From NCBI GenBank assembly GCA_900768725.1, contig CAAGDU010000183.1, positions 1-10,290 of the forward strand: a DNA stretch of 10,290 nt, in the 5' to 3' direction. Below are positions 5,618-10,290 of this stretch, piece after piece; position 1 is the first letter of the stretch; each line of letters begins with the position of its first letter. This stretch comes from Bacteroidales bacterium. Lineage in GTDB: Bacteria; Bacteroidota; Bacteroidia; Bacteroidales; Paludibacteraceae. A program made the translations under genes and the position numbers. The notes under the pieces were generated by a model. That model ran no database searches, was not told the origin of the DNA, and worked only from the letters and a program-made list of their open reading frames with translations.

Positions 5618-7786
5618 ATGAAACGCTTTTGGAGTATCTTGTGCGCCATCCTAATAGGTATGGGCACTATGTTCGCCGAAGAGAATCTTATCGCGAACGG
5701 CGATTTTGAGACTGCCAGCACCAACTTCCTCTTTGGGGCACAGTTTGATGACTGGTCTTTCGGCGCAGAGATTGCTATCGAGACCACCGATGTGTACGAC
5801 GGAGTCCAAGCGCTCCGCACCGTCAACGTAACGCAGAAACGGTCTTTGCAACAAGATGTTGACCTCCGCACGGATGTAATAGGTCAGGAGTTTGAACTGA
5901 CTATCCACTACAAAGTATTGGAAGCACAAGCCGGCGATTTGGCGCTCAACAGCGCATGGCTCTATGCCCGTCCTACGGAAGGCGTACATGATAGCGCCGC
6001 GCTCAATCAGGAACTGCCTATCGGCTCGGGATGGCAGGAACTGAAAGTAAGCACTACCAAGCCGCAGGATGCTACCTACCTGACCGTCAGCGTGATGGTG
6101 AAGAAAGGGGTCAAAGTGATTTTCGACGGGTTCAGCCTGAAGCGCACAGAGAACAGCACACCTTGGTTCACCGTCTTTCCCGAGAAGATAAACGCCGTTA
6201 CCGCACAGGTCAACGAAGAGAAACTGATGGCAACGCTGACCATCCGTCAGGGAAACCTGACGCAGCCTATCTCTTTGTCTATCACAGGCGCAAATGCAGA
6301 AATGTTCGCATTGGAAAAGACGGTAGTAACGGCCGCCGAAGAGCAAGTGAAACTATGGTACAAGCCCACGGCAGCGGGCGTGCACAAAGCCATGCTCTTG
6401 GTGGACAGTCCGGAGGCAACGCAGGACTTCGTCAGCCTATCGCTCAGCGGCTCTGCCAGCGACCCGACGCAGCAACCCGAACTGACCATCAGCCCCACCA
6501 CACTGCCCGAGTTCAGCACCACGGTAGGCGGATACGCAGTGGATAGCGTAAGGGTGCATAGCCTCAACTGCACAGAAGACATCACCGTGACCATCCTCAA
6601 CGATGACGAGTATCCGGCTTTCACCATCTCATCCACTCTACTCCCAAAGAACATGGAGGTGCAGACCCGTATCACCTTCCACCCGACCAAAGCAGGCACC
6701 TATTCGGCAACCGTCTATTGGTCCACCCCGGGCGTGCAGAAACAGCAGATGAAACTCACGGGTACCACCACTGCCACGCCGACAGACCCCGCCGAGGAAT
6801 GGAGCAAGGAGTTCAAATGGGACATGAGCAAGCCGTATGCCCTGCTGAACGAGCCTTTCGACGACATCACCCACAACAAGCCGCTCACGCTGGCAGACTG
6901 GCAGAACGTAGTGCGGAAAGGCAACAGACCGTGGTGGGGCTATGAGGATAAGGAAGACAAGACGGTGGTAGAACGATGCGCGAAAGCCACCGCGTATATC
7001 TACCAAGAGAAAGACTCGCTGCCATGGGAGATGTGGCTCGTAACGCCTGCGCTCGACTATAAGAACGCTGCCGAACAAATCTTCACTTTCCGCGTGCGCG
7101 GAGACTACCTGTACGAGGGACAATCGGCTGCCCTCAGCGTGTTCTTTATCGATGCGACCGTGCTTGAGGATGTGTTCTTCCAAGACTTGGAGATACCTAT
7201 GCCGAAGACCGCAGACGAGGCAGGCGACTGGCAAGACATACATATCAACCTTGCCGGTCAGGCGAACATCCCCGATGTGTTCTTCATGGCATTCCGCTTC
7301 ACGGGCAACAGCGGGCAGACGGGCAGCGCCACCTACCTGATAGATGATGTGTCATGGGGGCGTACAGACCTGCCCACTATCAGCGCAGACTCAGCAATTA
7401 TCCGACTGACTACACAGCCCGAGAAGATAGAAGCCATAGCACTGAATGTGGAGGGAAAGAACCTGACAGAGCCGATCAGCATTGCTCTGGGTGGCAGTAA
7501 TCCGAGCAACTTCACCATTACGCCAACATCTCTGCCGACAGAAGGCGGTGTGCTGGGCGTAGGCTTCCAGTCATCGGAATTAGGTGTACACGAGGCATAT
7601 CTGCGCTTGCGTTCGCGCGGGGCTGCCGATGTGTTTATACCCATGGCAGTACTGGTGGAAGACCCGACCGCAATTGGCTCCACCGAGGCGGCAAGCGGCA
7701 AAGTGCGTCTGCAACTGCAAAACGGGCATATACTGATCGTTACCGAAAGGGGAACTTATACCCTTTTGGGGCAAAAGAAACAATAG
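5618..7786 (+). CDS. Secreted multidomain protein with choice-of-anchor-J-like domain
   Basis: A 722-residue exported protein of unknown function. Residues 1-20 are a signal peptide (cleavage near MFA/EEN). Residues 22-176 resemble a carbohydrate-binding jelly roll of the CBM4/9 kind: NLIANGDFE at the start, IFDGFSLKR at the end. Ig-like modules occupy about 180-280 and 286-383. Residues 405-582 look like a cleaved-adhesin/choice-of-anchor-J domain: LNEPFDD, WLVTPALDY, FRVRGDY, IPMPKTADEAGDWQDIHINL and YLIDDVSWGR. A third Ig-like module (585-680) follows. The tail GHILIVTERGTYTLLGQKKQ stops right after the YTLLGQ word that the upstream gene carries in longer form, so the sorting-like tail is short. 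No catalytic motif is visible; a surface adhesin or glycan-binding role is inference. No TAnnTTTG promoter lies in the 86-nt gap, so it is probably read from the upstream promoter through a leaky terminator. Confidence 0.87.
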   Translation: MKRFWSILCAILIGMGTMFAEENLIANGDFETASTNFLFGAQFDDWSFGAEIAIETTDVYDGVQALRTVNVTQKRSLQQDVDLRTDVIGQEFELTIHYKVLEAQAGDLALNSAWLYARPTEGVHDSAALNQELPIGSGWQELKVSTTKPQDATYLTVSVMVKKGVKVIFDGFSLKRTENSTPWFTVFPEKINAVTAQVNEEKLMATLTIRQGNLTQPISLSITGANAEMFALEKTVVTAAEEQVKLWYKPTAAGVHKAMLLVDSPEATQDFVSLSLSGSASDPTQQPELTISPTTLPEFSTTVGGYAVDSVRVHSLNCTEDITVTILNDDEYPAFTISSTLLPKNMEVQTRITFHPTKAGTYSATVYWSTPGVQKQQMKLTGTTTATPTDPAEEWSKEFKWDMSKPYALLNEPFDDITHNKPLTLADWQNVVRKGNRPWWGYEDKEDKTVVERCAKATAYIYQEKDSLPWEMWLVTPALDYKNAAEQIFTFRVRGDYLYEGQSAALSVFFIDATVLEDVFFQDLEIPMPKTADEAGDWQDIHINLAGQANIPDVFFMAFRFTGNSGQTGSATYLIDDVSWGRTDLPTISADSAIIRLTTQPEKIEAIALNVEGKNLTEPISIALGGSNPSNFTITPTSLPTEGGVLGVGFQSSELGVHEAYLRLRSRGAADVFIPMAVLVEDPTAIGSTEAASGKVRLQLQNGHILIVTERGTYTLLGQKKQ

Positions 7787-7998
7787 AGACGTATCCTATG
7801 ATGCCGGTACTGTTATTAGAATGCACTTTGGCAATGGTGTCCTTGGTATAGAAGTCGGTTTAAACCCGAGATAGACCCGAGATAGACCCGTATTTGAGAC
7901 GAGTAGGAATCCATTAAAAATGTCGGGGAATGGAAGGGTAAAGAATAGGAATTAAATCCGAGCCTGGCATTTTGCAGGAGGCACACATTACTGAGCAA
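7787..7998. other. Non-coding spacer with an 11-bp tandem repeat
   Basis: No convincing gene is visible on either strand. The only structure is ACCCGAGATAG repeated twice and followed by ACCCG (7864-7890). Forward frames are broken by stops, and the one minus-strand open frame of about 60 codons has no recognisable protein character. It may be decayed coding sequence or a long 3' untranslated region ahead of the terminator at 7999. Confidence 0.5.
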
Positions 7999-8036
7999 GA
8001 GGCTGTCTGACTTGAATAGTTAGGCAGCCTCCTTTA
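7999..8036 (+). terminator. Rho-independent terminator before the oadA-like gene
   Basis: GAGGCTGTCTGACT (7999-8012) pairs with AGTTAGGCAGCCTC (8018-8031) over 14 bp including two G-T pairs, with a 5-nt loop, and is followed by the weak T-tract CTTTAT. The stem core AGGCTG-CT/AG-CAGCCT is the same as in the terminator at 5547, so both belong to one terminator family. It lies 212 nt past the stop of the second secreted-protein gene. Confidence 0.8.
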
Positions 8037-8104
8037 TCCTTCGTCGCCATTGCACCAGCAAAACACGTTACGAAAATACCCCGAAAATAATTTTTTCCGT
8101 TTTC

Positions 8105-8136
8105 TTTGCATACGTCAGAAAAAAGTCGTAACTTTG
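8105..8136 (+). promoter_or_regulatory. Promoter of the oadA-like gene (Bacteroidetes type)
   Basis: TTTG (8105-8108), a 20-nt spacer and TAACTTTG (8129-8136) match the Bacteroidetes consensus. Transcription would begin near 8143, which leaves an unusually long leader of about 128 nt before the ATG at 8271. The sequence between the preceding terminator and this promoter (8037-8104) shows nothing else. Confidence 0.8.
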
Positions 8137-8193
8137 CAGCGGATTTCACAGAGTTTCACGTAGTTTTCATTGTTTACGTCGTTTTACGTAGCG

Positions 8194-8265
8194 TACAAAA
8201 ATTACGAATAATACGTAAACTACGAAAAGTACGTAAAGTACAAAAAGAATAAAAAGAATAAAACG
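8194..8265 (+). repeat. Eight 9-bp periodic repeats in the oadA-like leader
   Basis: Eight consecutive 9-nt units fill the end of the leader. The best units read TACGTAAAC (8212), TACGAAAAG (8221) and TACGTAAAG (8230); toward the start codon they become A-richer (AATAAAAAG at 8248, AATAAAACG at 8257). Five nucleotides separate the last unit from the ATG. GTTTACGT (about 8172-8179) can pair with ACGTAAAC (8213-8220), so the leader may fold back. The A-rich end could serve as the translation-enhancing region typical of Bacteroidetes; no strong Shine-Dalgarno site is present. Confidence 0.75.
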
Positions 8266-8270
8266 AGAAT

Positions 8271-10187
8271 ATGAAAAAGGAGATTCAGTTTAGCCTTGTC
8301 TATCGCGACATGTGGCAGTCGAGCGGTAAGTATGTGCCGCGCAAAGACCAGTTAGCAAAGATTGCACCCGTGATTATCGACATGGGTTGCTTCGACCGCG
8401 TGGAGACCAACGGCGGCGCGAGCGAGCAGGTGAACCTGCTCTACGGCGAGAACCCCAATCAGGCGGTGCGCACCTTCACGAAGTTCTTCAACGAAGCCGG
8501 TATCAAGACGCACATGCTGGACCGCGGACTGAACGCGCTGCGTATGAACCCCGTGCCAGCCGACGTGCGCCAACTGATGTACAAAGTGAAGCACGCGCAG
8601 GGCGTGGACATCACCCGTATCTTCTGCGGACTGAATGACCCGCGGAACATCATTCCGTCAATTAAATGGGCGAAAGAGGCAGGCATGACCGCGCAGGCGA
8701 CGATGTGTATCACCTACTCGAAAGTGCATACGGCAGAGTACTATATCAACCTTGCGGAGCAGTTGATAGAAGGCGGTGCGCAGGAGATTTGCCTGAAAGA
8801 CATGGCGGGCATCGGGCGACCGGCGATGCTGGGCACGATAGTGGCAGCCATCAAAGAGAAACATCCCGACATCATCATCCAATACCACGGGCACACGGGA
8901 CCGGGCTTCTCGGTAGCGTCAATGCTGGAGGTGGCGAAAGCCGGCGGCGACGTGCTGGACGTGGCGATGGAGCCGCTGAGTTGGGGCATGGTGCACCCGG
9001 ATGTGATTACCATTCAAGCCATGCTGAAAGACGCGGGATTCCTCGTGAAGGATATCAACATGAAGGCGTATATGGAGGCGCGGAGCCTGACACAGTCGTT
9101 CATCGACGAGTTCTTGGGCTACTGGATAGACCCGCGTAACTCGAAGATGACCTCGCTGCTGGTAGGCTGCGGGTTGCCCGGCGGCATGATGGGCTCGCTG
9201 ATGGCCGACCTGAAAGGTATGCACGCGGCGATAAACGCCAACCTCGTGAAACGCGGCGAGAAAGCACTGTCGGAGGATGAGTTATTAGTGGAGTTGTTCG
9301 AGGAAGTGCAGCGGATATGGCCGATGTTGGGCACGCCGTGCTTGGTAACGCCGTTCTCGCAGTATGTGAAGAACGCCGCGCTGATGAACCTGTTCTCGAA
9401 GTCGATGGGCGAGAAACCCTTCACGCGCATGGACCCCGCGATGTGGGGCATGATATTAGGCAAGTCGGGTAAGTTGCCCGGCGAGTTGGCACCGGAGATA
9501 GTAGTGTTGGCGAAGGAGAAAGGCTTCGAGTTCTACACCGACGACCCGCAGGCATTGTATCCCGACGAGTTGCCGCGCTTCATCGAAGAGATGGAGAAGA
9601 ACGGCTGGGACCGCGGGCAGGACGACGAAGAGTTGTTCGAGTTTGCGATGCACGAGAAGCAGTACCGCGAGTACAAGAGCGGGCAGGCGAAGGAGCAGTT
9701 TAACAAAGACCTGTTGGAGCGCATGGAGAAAGCTGCGAAGGGCGGGCAACAGGTTACCTTCATCTCTGCCGCCGACAAGCGTGCGATACTGCACCCGTCT
9801 GCCGAGCCCGTGGAGGCGACGCAGAACGGCAAGGTGCTGTGGGAGTTGGACTTCAACAGCGCGAGCCAAGCGCCCGCCTTCGGCACTTTCTTCCGCCGCG
9901 GCGAGGTGGTGTGCTATCTGGAGACGGCGCACGGCATAGAGCCGCTGGTGGCGAGCGACCACTGCCGACTGGTGGCTGTGGATAAGCCGCAAGGGGCGCG
10001 CGTGGCGAAAGGGGATGCGGTATGCTGGATGGAGCATGCCGACCTCGTGGAGACCGCGGTGAGCGCCGCCAAAGAGGTTGTCGGGAAGGTGAAGAAAGCC
10101 GTGAAAGGAGCCGTGGCGCAAGCCGACAGCGAGGTGCTGCCACCCACGAAGAGCAAATGGAGAGACGGGATGGTGGCAAAGCGGTAG
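8271..10187 (+). CDS. oadA: OadA-type biotin-dependent carboxyltransferase with a biotin-less C-terminal domain
   Basis: A 638-residue cytoplasmic protein related to the alpha subunit of oxaloacetate decarboxylase and the carboxyltransferase part of pyruvate carboxylase, which move CO2 between oxaloacetate/pyruvate and carboxybiotin. The N-terminal TIM-barrel domain has YRDMWQS (11-17), metal-binding His206 and His208 in YHGHTGPG, and Lys176 in LKDMAG, the expected carbamylated lysine. The conserved carboxylase domain follows: GLPGGMMGSLMADL (301-314), TPFSQYVKN (360-368) and GKLPGELAPE (400-409). Residues 519-589 resemble a biotinyl domain (GKVLWELDF, FRRGEVVCYLE, GARVAKGDAVCWME). At the turn where biotin is normally attached (EAMKM), however, the sequence is ETAHG (551-555), with no lysine. 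The usual Ala/Pro-rich linker is absent, and a Lys/Ala-rich tail of about 48 residues (591-638) is added. It has its own promoter and no partner subunit gene is in the window. The carboxyltransferase call is firm; activity and carrier are open. Confidence 0.9.
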   Translation: MKKEIQFSLVYRDMWQSSGKYVPRKDQLAKIAPVIIDMGCFDRVETNGGASEQVNLLYGENPNQAVRTFTKFFNEAGIKTHMLDRGLNALRMNPVPADVRQLMYKVKHAQGVDITRIFCGLNDPRNIIPSIKWAKEAGMTAQATMCITYSKVHTAEYYINLAEQLIEGGAQEICLKDMAGIGRPAMLGTIVAAIKEKHPDIIIQYHGHTGPGFSVASMLEVAKAGGDVLDVAMEPLSWGMVHPDVITIQAMLKDAGFLVKDINMKAYMEARSLTQSFIDEFLGYWIDPRNSKMTSLLVGCGLPGGMMGSLMADLKGMHAAINANLVKRGEKALSEDELLVELFEEVQRIWPMLGTPCLVTPFSQYVKNAALMNLFSKSMGEKPFTRMDPAMWGMILGKSGKLPGELAPEIVVLAKEKGFEFYTDDPQALYPDELPRFIEEMEKNGWDRGQDDEELFEFAMHEKQYREYKSGQAKEQFNKDLLERMEKAAKGGQQVTFISAADKRAILHPSAEPVEATQNGKVLWELDFNSASQAPAFGTFFRRGEVVCYLETAHGIEPLVASDHCRLVAVDKPQGARVAKGDAVCWMEHADLVETAVSAAKEVVGKVKKAVKGAVAQADSEVLPPTKSKWRDGMVAKR

Positions 10188-10190
10188 TTT

Positions 10191-10290
10191 CCTCCGTTAA
10201 TTGCCGTTATCTTTTAACATATAATTATCGTGTAATTAACCATTAATTTTTTCTTTTATTCTCCATTAAAGTTCATTAAAAGCGGCTGAA
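10191..10290 (+). repeat. AT-rich ATTAAAG-type repeat after the oadA-like stop
   Basis: CCTCCGTTAATTGCCGTTA (10191-10209) starts 3 nt after the TAG stop and matches 18 of 19 bases of the copy after the ABC ATPase gene (551-569, minus strand), which also starts 3 nt after a stop. CTCCATTAAAG and TTCATTAAAAG units follow at about 10261-10282. The intervening part is longer than in the other copy. The repeat may continue beyond the window. No hairpin terminator is visible here. Confidence 0.7.

Noticed and set aside
3669..7786. The secreted pair as a toxin, defence or polysaccharide-utilisation (SusCD) locus
   Set aside because: There is no catalytic, TonB-receptor, SusD or immunity-type gene in the window, only binding-type modules.
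7816..7998. A 60-codon minus-strand open frame
   Set aside because: It has no family character, covers the tandem repeat and has no promoter or start context, so it was treated as spacer.
9456..10121. A 221-codon minus-strand open frame opposite the oadA-like gene
   Set aside because: It is antisense to clear carboxyltransferase coding sequence, has no recognisable motifs and is a product of high GC.

Overview
The window looks like chromosomal DNA of a Bacteroidales bacterium (Bacteroidetes); the genus cannot be fixed from it. The grounds are three promoters of the Bacteroidetes form TTTG-20 nt-TAnnTTTG, a MurF/alanine-racemase fusion of the type found in that phylum, secreted multidomain proteins with short C-terminal 'YTLxGQ' tails, A-rich leaders in place of strong Shine-Dalgarno sites, and an oadA-type carboxyltransferase of Bacteroidetes type. 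No RNA gene, CRISPR array, transposase or phage gene was seen.

Layout. Positions 1-572 hold no gene. They contain three direct copies and one inverted copy of a ~116-bp G/C-rich repeat with G-quadruplex potential, then an AT-rich ATTAAAG-type repeat. Positions 573-1343 (-) encode an orphan iron/heme/B12-type ABC ATPase carrying what looks like an in-frame palindromic insertion just before its signature motif. Positions 1344-1505 are further hairpin repeats. Positions 1506-3386 (-) encode a MurF-Alr fusion whose racemase half looks intact but whose MurF half lacks its C-terminal domain. A divergent promoter region follows (3387-3668). Positions 3669-5531 (+) and 5618-7786 (+) encode two large secreted multidomain proteins, each followed by a terminator of the same sequence family. 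Positions 8271-10187 (+) encode an oadA-like carboxyltransferase behind a ~128-nt leader that ends in a 9-bp periodic repeat. Its C-terminal biotinyl-like domain lacks the expected biotin-accepting lysine. The window ends in a second copy of the ATTAAAG-type repeat.

The genes are not one pathway. They are housekeeping functions (cell-wall D-alanine supply, carboxylate metabolism, nutrient-uptake ATPase) flanking a small surface/secreted-protein pair. The unusual features are conserved enzymes with altered domains (a degenerate MurF half, a biotin-less carrier domain, an ATPase with an insertion) and several families of short repeats. One of those families starts exactly 3 nt after the stop codon of two unrelated genes.
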